A DNA stretch of 64,000 nucleotides from Brevibacillus invocatus. GTDB taxonomy: Bacteria > Bacillota > Bacilli > Brevibacillales > Brevibacillaceae. The stretch is taken from the NCBI RefSeq assembly GCF_003710915.1, contig NZ_RHHR01000003.1:1-64000 (forward strand), read 5' to 3'. Under the pieces are notes generated by a model. The model saw nothing but the letters and a program-made list of their open reading frames with translations. It ran no database searches and was not told the DNA's origin. Below are positions 42,464-52,104 of the stretch, piece by piece. Numbering within the stretch: the stretch's first letter is position 1; each line of letters starts with the position of its first letter. Position numbers and translations under genes: made by a program.

Positions 42464-43904
42464 AGGATAGCACATCGATTAGTCGCGCAGGTACATCGAA
42501 GCGGTTGGACGCGCCTGCAATGAGCAGCGGGATGAGCGAATCCTGTTTATGCAACGAACCGTGACTTCCGCCCCCCAGATGCGTTGGGGATAGCTCCGAT
42601 AGGAATTGATACCCCGGTGCAGCTGTCAGGACGACGACCGGACATGATTGGGAAAATAAGGAGCCATACAAACGGGAAAAGGCATCCGGGTAGCTGCTGA
42701 ACAGGATTTTCCCTCCATCTTCTTGCAGTTCCAGTACACTCATGTCCCCTTCCATCCCCCATGCTACCCCATAGATGTCGGTACAGCTTCCATTTTTCCA
42801 AAACCGAAGCGTCTTATCACCTCCACCTCGCCTGACGACTACCTGCTCCCCTTCTCTCCAGGCGATCAAATCGATGCGCGGGTCCTGGGTAACAGCTTCC
42901 ACTACCTCGGTTTCAATGGTATGCTTCCCAACCGGGTACAAATAGGTCATTCGCTCATTATTGCAAATGATGACATCTACATCATCTGTCAGCTCCGCCC
43001 CCAAACGATGAATGGAAAAATGGTTTAGAAGGGTATCCAGTGAAATGTTGTGATCCTTGCTTTGCCCGATCACCGTTTGACCATGATCACTAATCAAAAG
43101 GATGACGTTCCTCTCCAACGCTTGCTCCCAAGTCTCAAAGCTGTCGAGAAACCGCGCCAATTCTTGATCTACTTTCGCCAGATGGGAAACAGCCTCATGC
43201 GGTGACTTATGTAGCTTGTGGTCGTTATCCGGCAGATAGACCAAGGTAAAGTGGGGCTGCTTACCGCTTTTGAGGACTTCGATCAGGACATCGATTGCAT
43301 ATGTATCGTTAATCCCGTAGCTCTCCATCATAGACTGGGCAAAATTCCAGGTAATCGGTCGAAAAAGCTCTGGCCGAACCAGTGTACCGAGGCTCATGAT
43401 CGTAGGCCCGCTCACCTTTTCATTGAGCTTGAAGCCTGTCGCAGCATCCAGTACTGGTGGCATATGTACCTTGTGCTGTTTATGACCGCGGTGTGCAATG
43501 ACGTTGATGGATCCGGACACCAGCTTGTTTTCCTCGAGGATCTCATGGATCGTTTTCACGTCACGGCTGAGATGCCGTTCATTCAAATCAAAGAGGACGT
43601 TGCCAGCACAATGTGAAAGCCCGATCCTTTGTACCGGCAGAGAACCGTTAATATAGTTCACCATCTTCTTTTGTTCGGGGTCGTACCAGACCAAGCCAGG
43701 TACCTTGTGACGGTCCGGATAGACTCCCGTGATCAACGAGCAGTCAATCGACGCTGTCATGGTCGGAAAAACCGTGACACAATCCGAAATATACTGTCCC
43801 CGTTCCATCAGAAACTGTAATCCTGGCGCCTGTTTGGCAGCGATGCATTGCTCGAGCACTTCCGGCATCATAGAGTCTATCAGGAAGAGAATAACCTTTT
43901 TCAA
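42411..43904 (-). CDS. Alkaline-phosphatase-superfamily phosphodiesterase / nucleotide pyrophosphatase-like
   Basis: The 497-residue protein has the type I phosphodiesterase/nucleotide pyrophosphatase fold. The first metal site is at FLIDSMMPE, the probable catalytic Thr lies in FPTMTASIDCSL, and later metal ligands are in LPDNDHKLHK and LLISDHGQT. No signal peptide is seen. The start is probably a TTG at 43904 with GAGGGGTGG before it, because the GTG at 43913 abuts that site. It is convergent with the EEP gene and both code through the overlap. Confidence 0.8.
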   Translation of the reverse strand: MKKVILFLIDSMMPEVLEQCIAAKQAPGLQFLMERGQYISDCVTVFPTMTASIDCSLITGVYPDRHKVPGLVWYDPEQKKMVNYINGSLPVQRIGLSHCAGNVLFDLNERHLSRDVKTIHEILEENKLVSGSINVIAHRGHKQHKVHMPPVLDAATGFKLNEKVSGPTIMSLGTLVRPELFRPITWNFAQSMMESYGINDTYAIDVLIEVLKSGKQPHFTLVYLPDNDHKLHKSPHEAVSHLAKVDQELARFLDSFETWEQALERNVILLISDHGQTVIGQSKDHNISLDTLLNHFSIHRLGAELTDDVDVIICNNERMTYLYPVGKHTIETEVVEAVTQDPRIDLIAWREGEQVVVRRGGGDKTLRFWKNGSCTDIYGVAWGMEGDMSVLELQEDGGKILFSSYPDAFSRLYGSLFSQSCPVVVLTAAPGYQFLSELSPTHLGGGSHGSLHKQDSLIPLLIAGASNRFDVPARLIDVLSFILQELGVAVPASQAPR

Positions 43905-44012
43905 CTCTGCCACCCCTCGTCCTTTTTTCTTGCCGCAACTGTTAGGGTTTGATTGTTGAAAGGATGCTATACGCCTGATTGTGAAAACCTCAATCCATGC
44001 AATTCCCGCAAA

Positions 44013-44049
44013 ACAAAAGCAACCCCCTTTACCGAAGAGGCAAAAGGGG
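44013..44049 (-). terminator. Terminator of the SLH-S41 operon
   Basis: On the minus strand CCCCTTT and AAAGGGG form a stem with a 12-base loop, followed by GTTGCTTTTGTTTT. It lies about ten bases past the stop of the protease gene. Confidence 0.6.
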
Positions 44050-44058
44050 CGAATTTCC

Positions 44059-45558
44059 CTATTTCATTGTATAGAAAAGGGTCAGATTATTGCCTGATTG
44101 TTCAAGCTTCAGCGACGGGTTTGCTTCCAGGTACGGCGCCAGCGGGATATATTCTTCTTCACTGGTTATTTCTTCATCAATCAGATGGGCAAGAACGGCA
44201 GCACGAATGTTCAGGCCATCATTTTCTCGCTTGAACAAAGGGTGTACGGTCGGGAAGAAAATGCCGTTGATCACGGTATCCCCATCCTGGTCGCTTAACT
44301 GCAACGATTTGACTCCCAGTGATTGCAGGGCTTCCACCACCTGCGCTGCATCATCCTCCACGACAATGTCTGGTTCCAGACCCACATGATTGACGACTGT
44401 GTGCTTCGGCGTGAAGTACTCATTCAACGTCAGCTTGAGTGCATCTCCTTCAGAGAGCAGCATGACTTGCTGCGCACTGCCTTTTCCATACGTTTTGGTT
44501 CCGACGAGTTTAGCTACCTCATGATCCCGCAATGCCCCAGCCAAAAGTTCTGACGCAGATGCGGAGCCGCCGTTTACCAAAATTCGGACTGGGATGCCAA
44601 TATCTCTTCCATTGCGTACCCAGGTTTCCACTTCCACACCATTGCGGTTCGTGGTATACATCAGCAGGCCCTCTTCCATAAACAGGCTTGCAATATCTCT
44701 TGCCGAGGACAGATAGCCACCGCCGTTATCCCTGAGATCAAGAATCAGCCCTTTGAGCGGCTTGCCTGTTCGCGCAAATGCAGTCAAGTAATCACGAACC
44801 TGGTAAGCCCCGTCCGATCCAAAGGTTTCCAAGCGAATATAGCCAACCGGTTCATTGGCAAACAGCTGTCCTTCTGCTTCAGGCAATGTCAGCATGGCTC
44901 GTTTCAGACGCACCTGCAATTCCCGGCTCTCGGACGCACGGTACACCGTCAACAACGCCTCGCTACCCTCAGCACCTTTGAGATACGCGTATGCTTCCTC
45001 AAAGCTCTTGTCCTCAAGTTTAATATCATCTACCTTGATGATTCGATCGCCTCGCTGAAGCTCAGACGCTGCTGCTGGTGAATCCGCTACGATTTCACGA
45101 ATGATAAAAGCGCCATCCTGCAATCTCAGACGAAAGCCAAATCCGACAAATTCATTTTCCACACTGGATTGAAAGTATCGAAGCTCATCATAGGTAAAAA
45201 ATACGCTATGAGGATCGTCCAGGCTCTCCAGCATCCCATTGATCGCCCAGTAGTTGAGCGTCGTGGCGTCAAGCCCTCCCTTTCGTTGCCATTCCGCCAA
45301 TCGCCGCTCCAGTTCATGGAGCGTATCATCTTCGGAAGAATACAGCAGTTTCATCTGTTTTTCCTCTTCTGCCATTTTGCTTGCTAGCTGCAAAGCCCCC
45401 TGTATCAATTGCTTTTCATCCGGTCTGCCGAGATGACTTTCCATGATATTCCAGAATACCTCTTCTGTCTCCGTAAAGGACGGCTGTTCGGCGGACACGG
45501 ACAGTGCGAGGCTCAAGAACATGACCGCTGCCAGGAGAATGTGCGAGATTCTCTTCAT
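44059..45558 (-). CDS. Secreted S41 family C-terminal-processing-type peptidase
   Basis: The 499-residue precursor has a signal peptide ending SVSAE near residue 24, a helical N-terminal region, a PDZ domain (about 130-225, with GDRIIKVDDI) and the S41 protease core. The catalytic Ser is in NGGSASASELLAGAL and the Lys in TKTYGKGSAQ. It is encoded four bases overlapped (ATGA) with the SLH-domain gene, so the two are co-translated and may act together at the cell surface. Its C terminus extends about 100 residues past the core, unlike classical CtpA. Confidence 0.88.
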   Translation of the reverse strand: MKRISHILLAAVMFLSLALSVSAEQPSFTETEEVFWNIMESHLGRPDEKQLIQGALQLASKMAEEEKQMKLLYSSEDDTLHELERRLAEWQRKGGLDATTLNYWAINGMLESLDDPHSVFFTYDELRYFQSSVENEFVGFGFRLRLQDGAFIIREIVADSPAAASELQRGDRIIKVDDIKLEDKSFEEAYAYLKGAEGSEALLTVYRASESRELQVRLKRAMLTLPEAEGQLFANEPVGYIRLETFGSDGAYQVRDYLTAFARTGKPLKGLILDLRDNGGGYLSSARDIASLFMEEGLLMYTTNRNGVEVETWVRNGRDIGIPVRILVNGGSASASELLAGALRDHEVAKLVGTKTYGKGSAQQVMLLSEGDALKLTLNEYFTPKHTVVNHVGLEPDIVVEDDAAQVVEALQSLGVKSLQLSDQDGDTVINGIFFPTVHPLFKRENDGLNIRAAVLAHLIDEEITSEEEYIPLAPYLEANPSLKLEQSGNNLTLFYTMK

Positions 45559-47561
45559 CGACTCACCTCATTTTTTACCTGCTCAGGAATCGTGACTTTT
45601 ACGTTGGCATTGTACTCGTAGATGTCCGTACCAGAGTAGGCTACGTATTCCTGGCTTTCGTAAATTTCTTCGTACCGCCAGAAATGTTGAATCAATTGAT
45701 CACTTTCACGGTCGATATAGTACTTGTTCATGTACAATGGTGCGCTCAAGATTTTGCCTTTTCCCAACACTACCTGACGTCCCTTTTCTTCCAAAAACGG
45801 CCGTGGTATCCATTCCGTGATGACGTCGTAGCGTCCATAGGACTGCTTGTAATAGCGGGCATTCAGATCGCGAATCCGCTCGTTGATGTTTTTGGCACCC
45901 ACCCATTCATGCAAAAAGTCGAGTTTGTTTATCCGGTTTTTTACCCATTGCTCACTTTCAGAATCATAGGTGTAATGGATTCTATCCTTCGTATCGGTGT
46001 AAGAGTCCATGGGGTCCAAAATTCGTTTATAAGGAGATTGGAAGTACCCGGTGGTCCGACTAGCTTTCTTTTCCCGATCGATATCCTGCGTGTACTTGAA
46101 CAGGTAGCCGCTGAGTACAGACTCTCCCTTGACCTGCATGGTGGACGCTCTGTCCATTTTGCGCAGGCTGTAGGCGAGATCCAGAGCAATAGCGGACTGC
46201 TCCTTTAACGAAGAAATATCTTGCTTCAGCAGCTTCACCAGCTGCACCATCCGCGTATCATTTTTGTAAGGCGACAGAGATGTGACCAGCTCTTCCGCTT
46301 CAGCCATGCGGTCCTGTGCGATCAAATAGTACGTCACATTGGTCAGCGCCTCATGGTTTTCAGCAGCGAATGAACGATATCTGGTCAATGCATCGTCGAT
46401 CTTCCCTGCTTTTATTTCCAAAGCAGCAAGATAGATCACAAGCGATTCCCATTCATCCGTGTCTTCCTTTACTTTTGACTCGTAGGTAGAGAGCCGTTCC
46501 AATACCTTGCCATATATTTTGGAATCTGAAGAACCCATCTGCAGCGCAAGATCATAGACGTTTGCGCTAAGCAATTGCAGCGTTTCCGGCAGGATGATTT
46601 TATCCTCGAAATACGCGTCGATTGCCAGAAAGGCTTCATTCAGATTGTCTTCGAGCGTAATGTTCGGGTCCCAGCTCAGATAGTAGTGAGCGCCAATCTG
46701 GTTCGGAAAGGATCTTGTCTCCAATTTGCGCAAATCGCTGTACGTCTGCTCGGAATCCATCTGATTGATAATCGCATCAACAGCGTCCACATACTTTTGT
46801 TCTTCCACCGATTTCTGAGCGGTGTAGGTTGCAAATAGCGGAAATACATCCTGAATCTCTGGAACCATCGGAAACTTTTGACCGTCGTAGTCAAGCAAGG
46901 GAAGAATCGGGTCCTGCATCAGATACTGCATCAAACGGTCTGCGGCAGCTGCTGCTTCCCCTCGTTTCAGCTTGTCGTTCTTTTCTCCTTCCAGCCATCC
47001 CCAGCTTTTTACTTCCTCCAATGCAAGCGAGCTGTCCTCTCCCATCGTGAACATCAGCAGCAACTTGGCTGCCTCGTCCTGAGAGATGGCTTGATTTGGA
47101 CTCATATTTTCGCCAGGAAAGACCGTCTGGATCGAGCCTGGACCGTAAAGCCGATCCAGCAAAAAGGAAACGCGCAAAGTCGGGCCGTACATCCACGTAA
47201 GGCGATCCACGTCTTTATAAGGCAGATAAGGTTCGGCAAAGCCTTCCCCTTTCGACAATTCCGCATGTTCGGACAGGAATGTCAGCGGGTATAGCTGATA
47301 TTGGCCGCCCTGGTATACGCGGTCCAGCATTGCCACAAATTCCGCACGGGTCATTTCCCGATTGGGGTAGAAGTGAGGAACCTTGCTACCTGCAGCAAAC
47401 AAGCCGGCCTCAACACCTCGAATGATGGATGAGCGTGCCCAATGCTTGCTGATATCGTCGTAGGGAAGAAAGCCCCCAGCAGCAGAAGCCACGCCAGGGG
47501 TGATTGTGAGCATACTTGTGACAAGTACCCCACACGCAAACGTCAGTATTCGTTTTCGCAC
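45555..47561 (-). CDS. S-layer homology (SLH) domain surface protein
   Basis: The 668-residue precursor has a signal peptide ending GVASA near 27. SLH repeats begin at FLPYDDISKHWARSSIIRG (about 31) with MTRAEFVAMLDRVYQ; a second, weaker set lies about 105-215. A long helical, tetratricopeptide-like region follows (about 240-480), then a C-terminal beta-rich domain of unknown function. It should bind the secondary wall polymer. It starts at a GTG after GGAGG and overlaps the S41 protease gene by four bases. The C-terminal 180 residues resemble no domain I recognise. Confidence 0.8.
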   Translation of the reverse strand: MRKRILTFACGVLVTSMLTITPGVASAAGGFLPYDDISKHWARSSIIRGVEAGLFAAGSKVPHFYPNREMTRAEFVAMLDRVYQGGQYQLYPLTFLSEHAELSKGEGFAEPYLPYKDVDRLTWMYGPTLRVSFLLDRLYGPGSIQTVFPGENMSPNQAISQDEAAKLLLMFTMGEDSSLALEEVKSWGWLEGEKNDKLKRGEAAAAADRLMQYLMQDPILPLLDYDGQKFPMVPEIQDVFPLFATYTAQKSVEEQKYVDAVDAIINQMDSEQTYSDLRKLETRSFPNQIGAHYYLSWDPNITLEDNLNEAFLAIDAYFEDKIILPETLQLLSANVYDLALQMGSSDSKIYGKVLERLSTYESKVKEDTDEWESLVIYLAALEIKAGKIDDALTRYRSFAAENHEALTNVTYYLIAQDRMAEAEELVTSLSPYKNDTRMVQLVKLLKQDISSLKEQSAIALDLAYSLRKMDRASTMQVKGESVLSGYLFKYTQDIDREKKASRTTGYFQSPYKRILDPMDSYTDTKDRIHYTYDSESEQWVKNRINKLDFLHEWVGAKNINERIRDLNARYYKQSYGRYDVITEWIPRPFLEEKGRQVVLGKGKILSAPLYMNKYYIDRESDQLIQHFWRYEEIYESQEYVAYSGTDIYEYNANVKVTIPEQVKNEVSR

Positions 47562-47599
47562 ATGAAATCCTCCTACTATTCGGTTGGTAGGCCGTTCTG

Positions 47600-48715
47600 T
47601 TAAATAAATTGGAATGGATCGGTATGTGTACGAGAGGCGATGACCTCCGTCTCGTATCCATGCTCCTTCAGACGTTCCTGCAAGTAGGCGGATAGTTTAT
47701 CCTTCATGATCTTCTCAATGTTATGCCCCGCATCGATGATGGACAGACCATCTGCCTGGGCATCATGTGCCGTATGATAGCCGATATCCCCGGTCAGGTA
47801 AGCATCCGCTCCGCGGAAAATCGCTTTGGACGCAAATGAGCTTCCATCGCCACCGACGACAGCAACCTTTTTAATCGTACCATCCAGATCACCGACTACG
47901 CGAACACCCTTCAAAGAAAAGCGCTGCTTGACCAGCTCAGCCAGCTCTCTGAGGCTCATCGGTTGCGGGAGATTGCCGATTCTGCCGATTCCATAGCCTG
48001 TACCTGGCATATCCAGCGGAATGATATCGTACGCGACTTCCTCATACGGGTGAGCAGAAAGCATCGCCTTGATGACGTCCGATTGACGAGATGCAGGCAT
48101 AATTAGCTCCATTCGCACCTCTTCCACCTTTTCCAGCTTTCCTTGCGTTCCGATGAAAGGCTGTGTTCCTTCAGAGGGCAAAAAGGTACCGACTCCCTCC
48201 ACCTGGAAAGAGCAGTGATCGTAATTACCGACCTTCCCCGCCCCTGCGCCGCAGACGGCTTGGAAGACGGCATCTCGGTGGCTCTTTGGAACGTAAACAA
48301 CCAGCTTTTTCCACGCATCGCGATGAAGAACATCCAGCACCTCGACATCAGCCAAACCGATCGCTTCAGCCAGCCAGTCGTTCATGCCCCCTACTGCCAC
48401 ATCCAGATTGGTATGCGCTGTATATACGGCGATATCATGCTTGATCAGCTTTTCGAAAACACGTCCCGCTGCAAGATCGGTACGGATATTTTTCAATGGA
48501 CGGTAAATCACAGCGTGGTGCGCCACGATCAGATCCACACCTTCGGCAATCGCCTCATCCACGACGGATTCGAGTACGTCCAGCGCGATCATGACCTTTT
48601 TTACCTTTTTTTGTAAAGTACCTACGTGCAACCCGATTTTATCGCCTTCCATCGCCAAGGCTTTGGGAGCCAGACGCTCTACTTCTTGAATGACTGTTTG
48701 TCCATGTGCAAACAT
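47600..48715 (-). CDS. yqfO: Nif3-like dinuclear metal centre protein (YqfO)
   Basis: The 371-residue protein belongs to the NIF3/YqfO family, whose dinuclear metal site is built from HHAVIYRP near 64, HTNLD near 103 and the C-terminal DAGHNIEK. As in B. subtilis, it contains an inserted CutA1-like domain (about 130-235), making it longer than E. coli YbgI. Its molecular role is debated; GTP cyclohydrolase-like or regulatory roles have been proposed. The ATG at 48715 lies inside the end of trmK, a 37-base overlap with GGGGTG upstream, as expected for the conserved yqfN-yqfO pair. Confidence 0.9.
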   Translation of the reverse strand: MFAHGQTVIQEVERLAPKALAMEGDKIGLHVGTLQKKVKKVMIALDVLESVVDEAIAEGVDLIVAHHAVIYRPLKNIRTDLAAGRVFEKLIKHDIAVYTAHTNLDVAVGGMNDWLAEAIGLADVEVLDVLHRDAWKKLVVYVPKSHRDAVFQAVCGAGAGKVGNYDHCSFQVEGVGTFLPSEGTQPFIGTQGKLEKVEEVRMELIMPASRQSDVIKAMLSAHPYEEVAYDIIPLDMPGTGYGIGRIGNLPQPMSLRELAELVKQRFSLKGVRVVGDLDGTIKKVAVVGGDGSSFASKAIFRGADAYLTGDIGYHTAHDAQADGLSIIDAGHNIEKIMKDKLSAYLQERLKEHGYETEVIASRTHTDPFQFI

Positions 48716-49425
48716 GCTAACACCCCATCTATCCATTCAATTTCGCTCTCAATTTGCTTTAAGCGCTCTTTGGCTTCTGGTTTATCTGAACGCTCAAGCT
48801 GAGTCCGTACTTTGGTCCACTTCTCTCTTTCATGCTGCCATTTGGTATGCAGCTGAGGCGGCTTCTCCTGCCAGAGAAATGGGCCGATGCGAACCAGCTC
48901 TTCCAGAGTCCGATCCGTTTGTGCATAAGGCGCATTGGCATCTCCACGCTCTGCTACCAGGATCTCATAAAGAATACCGTCTTCCTCCAATATGGTTTCG
49001 CTTACGAGTTGCCATTCGTTTTCCAAAAACCAGTGTCTCACCAGCTCTTCCCCTACATTTGGCTGCAAAATCAACCTTTTTACACCTGTCAATTTTTCTT
49101 TTCCATTTTCTAATATGGAGGCAATCAGCTGTCCACCCATCCCGGCGATGCAGACTACCTCTACTTCCCCAGGGTTGATAACCGCCAAGCCATCTCCTTT
49201 TCGCACAGAAGCACGGTCTCGTATCTGCAAGGTATGTATTTGCTTCAAGGCTGCCTGATAAGGTCCTTCGTTCAATTCACCGGCAATCACGAAGCTGGCA
49301 ATATCCTCTACAAGTAAATAAGAAGCCAACAACGCATGATCCGATCCGATGTCGGCGACGCGGGCTCCTTTAGGACAATAGCGGGCAATCGTCTCTAGCC
49401 GCTTTGAAATTGTTACAAATGTCAT
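48679..49425 (-). CDS. trmK: tRNA (adenine(22)-N(1))-methyltransferase TrmK
   Basis: The 248-residue SAM-dependent enzyme methylates A22 in tRNA. It has the SAM motif [15 protein letters not shown] at about 25-39, the [11 protein letters not shown] motif near 94 and the [11 protein letters not shown] segment characteristic of YqfN/TrmK. A C-terminal coiled coil (about 195-245) is typical of the family. The ATG follows GAAGGTGG. The gene is followed by yqfO in the conserved arrangement downstream of sigA. Confidence 0.92.
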   Translation of the reverse strand: MTFVTISKRLETIARYCPKGARVADIGSDHALLASYLLVEDIASFVIAGELNEGPYQAALKQIHTLQIRDRASVRKGDGLAVINPGEVEVVCIAGMGGQLIASILENGKEKLTGVKRLILQPNVGEELVRHWFLENEWQLVSETILEEDGILYEILVAERGDANAPYAQTDRTLEELVRIGPFLWQEKPPQLHTKWQHEREKWTKVRTQLERSDKPEAKERLKQIESEIEWIDGVLACLHMDKQSFKK

Positions 49426-49521
49426 CGTCTATTTCCACCTTCCATATCCTATATTTTACCCTATTTGCTCGTCATTGCCCAATCATAATTCCCCCCTTTT
49501 CATAGCCATATTACGACAAAA

Positions 49522-49548
49522 TCCCTGCCATTTCATACATGGCAGGGA
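49522..49548 (-). terminator. Terminator of the acyl-CoA dehydrogenase gene
   Basis: TCCCTGCCAT and ATGGCAGGGA form a perfect 10-base stem with a 7-base loop and ATTTT follows on the minus strand. Confidence 0.8.
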
Positions 49549-49565
49549 CGCTTAGCTTCGAATAT

Positions 49566-50708
49566 TTACGAACAGCCGATTTCTCGAGCAATGACATTGC
49601 GCAGAATTTCAGAAGTGCCTTCTCCTATTTCCAAAAGTCTCGCATCGCGGAAAAAGCGCTCCACTTGATATTCACGCATATAGCCATAACCACCGTGTAT
49701 TTGGATCGCCTGATGGGTGACGGACATCGCCACCTCAGAAGCGTACAGCTTTGCCATCGCCGCTTCTTTGGTAAAGCGCCTGCCGTTTTCTTTCAACCAT
49801 GCTGCTTTGTACACCATATTGCGCGCCAATTCAATCTGCATCGCCATATCGGCCAGCTTGTGCTGAATTGCCTGAAAATGGCTTAGCGTATTTCCAAAAG
49901 CAGTACGCTGCTTGGCGTATTGCAGCGCCTTTTCGTACGCTGCCTGAGCGATTCCGACGGCCATCGCTCCAATACCGATCCGACCGCCATCCAAGGTAAT
50001 CAAGAACTGTTTGAAGCCCTCACCTTGCTTGCCCAGGATATTCTCTTCTGGAATCCGTATATTCTCCAGCACCAGCTCTGTGGTGTTGGAGCTATGCAAG
50101 CCGAGCTTGTCATAATTAGCCAGCACTGAAAAGCCTGGTGCATCCGTCGGCACGATAAACGCTGTAATCCCACGAGAGCCCTTCTCTTTTTCCGTAACAG
50201 CCGTCAATGCGAGGAAAGACGCATAAGAAGCGTTGGTAATGAAGCATTTTGAGCCATTGATCACCCACTCGTCTCCCTGAAGCTCCGCTGTCGTCTTGGT
50301 TCCGCCTGCATCGGAGCCCGCATTCGGCTCTGTCAGCCCAAAAGCCCCCAAGCTCTCACCGCTGCATATTTTGCTCAAGTATTTCTCTTTTTGCTCCTCC
50401 GTGCCGAACAAATGCAACGGGGCTCCACCCAAGGATATATGCGCAGAATAGGTGATTCCCGTCGAACCGCAAGCACGGCTCAATTCCTCCACCACAATCG
50501 CGAAACTGATGGCATCTGCACCAGCCCCGCCGTATCTTTCTGGAAAAGGTAGCCCCATCATGTTCAGATCAGCAAGCTGCCGAAAAATATGAACAGGAAA
50601 TTGCTTGGTTTGATCACGTTCATCTGCACCAGGAGCCACTACCTCATCCGCAAATTCCTTCATGACTTTTTTTAGCATTTTTTGTTCAGAAGTCAAATCG
50701 TAGTTCAT
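49566..50708 (-). CDS. Acyl-CoA dehydrogenase (MmgC/short-chain type)
   Basis: The 380-residue flavoprotein oxidises acyl-CoA to the 2-enoyl-CoA. It shows FAD/substrate segments CSGESLGAFGLTEPNAGSD (by position about 121-139), FGNTLSHFQAIQHKLADM, QIHGGYGY and the C-terminal RDARLLEIGEGTSEILR. The catalytic base Glu is in the GGYGYMREYQVERFFRD region, as in short- and branched-chain enzymes. It resembles B. subtilis MmgC and AcdA. The ATG follows GGAGGGGTATGA. A cre-like site in the leader suggests CcpA repression. Confidence 0.88.
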   Translation of the reverse strand: MNYDLTSEQKMLKKVMKEFADEVVAPGADERDQTKQFPVHIFRQLADLNMMGLPFPERYGGAGADAISFAIVVEELSRACGSTGITYSAHISLGGAPLHLFGTEEQKEKYLSKICSGESLGAFGLTEPNAGSDAGGTKTTAELQGDEWVINGSKCFITNASYASFLALTAVTEKEKGSRGITAFIVPTDAPGFSVLANYDKLGLHSSNTTELVLENIRIPEENILGKQGEGFKQFLITLDGGRIGIGAMAVGIAQAAYEKALQYAKQRTAFGNTLSHFQAIQHKLADMAMQIELARNMVYKAAWLKENGRRFTKEAAMAKLYASEVAMSVTHQAIQIHGGYGYMREYQVERFFRDARLLEIGEGTSEILRNVIAREIGCS

Positions 50709-50721
50709 TCATACCCCTCCA

Positions 50722-50735
50722 TGTAAACGCTTTAG
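50722..50735. promoter_or_regulatory. cre-like CcpA site in the acyl-CoA dehydrogenase leader
   Basis: TGTAAACGCTTTAG matches the cre consensus TGWAANCGNTNWCA in 12 of 14 positions. It lies 14 bases upstream of the start codon, next to the ribosome site, so it could act by roadblock or occlusion. mmg genes are CcpA targets in B. subtilis. Confidence 0.45.
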
Positions 50736-50858
50736 CATAGGTTGGACAAGGATTTCAAGATTTCGACTGAGCGTTTGTTCAGAATTGTATCCCTATTATA
50801 CACCATTGTTTCCCAGATGTGTTGTTTTTTCCTTCATCCATTTTAGGACAAACGAAAA

Positions 50859-50881
50859 AACACGCCTAATTGCGGCGTGTT
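50859..50881 (-). terminator. Terminator overlapping the end of the small membrane protein gene
   Basis: AACACGCC and GGCGTGTT form an 8-base stem with a 7-base loop. On the minus strand TTTTTT follows. The stop codon lies inside the hairpin. Confidence 0.8.
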
Positions 50882-51030
50882 CCCAAGATCATGGCTCCCA
50901 AAAAAGAGATTGCTGCCAATATGTAACCTACATTGTAAGTAGGAAATCCAATCATGAATCCTACTGTTTCGGCCCCAAGGAAAAAGCCAGCCAACAGGAC
51001 ACCAATCAATACCATCCACTTGTTATCCAC
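50866..51030 (-). CDS. Small two-helix membrane protein, unknown function
   Basis: The predicted 54-residue protein has two hydrophobic segments (MVLIGVLLAGFFLGAETV and VGYILAAISFLGAMIL) and a short basic tail ending TRRN. I recognise no family. I choose the GTG at 51030 because AGAGGTGA lies six bases before it; an ATG at 51060 would add ten residues but lacks a ribosome site. The gene lies 39 bases downstream of the DUF2157-like membrane protein gene and is closed by a terminator, so it is the last gene of that unit. Confidence 0.65.
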   Translation of the reverse strand: MDNKWMVLIGVLLAGFFLGAETVGFMIGFPTYNVGYILAAISFLGAMILGTRRN

Positions 51031-51069
51031 TTGCGTCACCTCTGTCTTGCATGATGTCATGCTCAGGCG

Positions 51070-51996
51070 CTACAGCCGCAGCCAAGCATACCAGTACCCT
51101 CTTGTGAAGAAAAAGAAGGCAGAAGCCAAAAACACTTTGATAAACAGCAACAGCTGAATCAAGTCCCGCAAGGCATCGGGGATGTACAAGGACTGAATTT
51201 CCGCACCAAAGAAGCAGAGCAGTCCGCATATGGAAAATACGCCAGCCCATTTCGGATTCGCTTGATGCATCATGAATCCAAGTCCTGTCAGGATAGCGGC
51301 CAGAGGTACCCAATACAGCTCAGCCAGCCACCAGGTATATTCCTCCCCTACCCGGTCCTTCGTTGCGATCCCATAAAGCAAAGCCAAACCGAGCATACCG
51401 CAATAAAGCAAATAGGTAAAGCCGAAGACAAAAGCGTTCGCGCATAAAAAGACGCAGAGGATGCCGAGATAGATCAGGATAAAGGCAAGGGAGCCATTCA
51501 ACTGGAGGATGCTGTAGATGCCTCCCCAGATTAAAATCAGGAAGCATAATCCGAGAAAAAGATGGGTCAATGGCACTTGCGAACGGCGAAAAACAAATGC
51601 CAGTATATAGAAAACGAGTGCAAAACAAGCAAAGATGGTAATTTGCATTGGGGTTTGAAAACGGTTAAAATGAAAAGCAAGTAAGATCAAACCAGCGATA
51701 ATAAAGGCGCCGACTAGCCAAGCCAGGATCATTTTTCCGGTAACCGGAGAAACCTCCCGTCTCGCATACGCATAGGCTACATCCGTCGCACTCCCTGTAC
51801 CGGTGGTTTTTCCTGGTCGAGCAACTGACGAATCAGTCCCGCTTTTTCCTTGCTTACCCGTGGTGACCGGAGTAGCTGGTCGATCCCCTTCTGTATACAG
51901 GTTTAAAAGGAAAATGCAGTAATGTTCAGGCAGCAAATGATTGCGCCGCCAATTCTCAATTTCCGCTATGATGGTTCGTTTGCGCTGGTCTTCCAA
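51070..51996 (-). CDS. Multi-spanning membrane protein (DUF2157-like), unknown function
   Basis: The 308-residue protein has an N-terminal soluble segment (about 1-85) beginning LEDQRKRTIIAEIENW and containing a low-complexity Thr/Ser/Gly stretch (about 40-70). About eight transmembrane helices follow. The overall form and the short N-terminal EIENWRRNHLLPEHYC motif resemble DUF2157-type membrane proteins, but this is uncertain. The start is a TTG at 51996 with AAAGGAGGGG upstream; a longer frame to 52092 runs through the sigA terminator. It is transcribed after sigA but past that gene's terminator. Confidence 0.7.
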   Translation of the reverse strand: MEDQRKRTIIAEIENWRRNHLLPEHYCIFLLNLYTEGDRPATPVTTGKQGKSGTDSSVARPGKTTGTGSATDVAYAYARREVSPVTGKMILAWLVGAFIIAGLILLAFHFNRFQTPMQITIFACFALVFYILAFVFRRSQVPLTHLFLGLCFLILIWGGIYSILQLNGSLAFILIYLGILCVFLCANAFVFGFTYLLYCGMLGLALLYGIATKDRVGEEYTWWLAELYWVPLAAILTGLGFMMHQANPKWAGVFSICGLLCFFGAEIQSLYIPDALRDLIQLLLFIKVFLASAFFFFTRGYWYAWLRL

Positions 51997-52054
51997 CGCG
52001 GCCCCTCCTTTATTGACGGAACTGTCGTCATTACATATGTAAACATTCCGATAG

Positions 52055-52087
52055 AAAAATAAAAGCCTACGTCGGCTGTACGTAGGC
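52055..52087 (-). terminator. Terminator of the dnaG-sigA operon
   Basis: GCCTACGT and ACGTAGGC form a perfect 8-base stem with a 7-base loop, followed by TTTTATTTTT on the minus strand, 17 bases after the sigA stop codon. Confidence 0.85.
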
Positions 52088-52104
52088 CACATACCTTATA
52101 TCGG

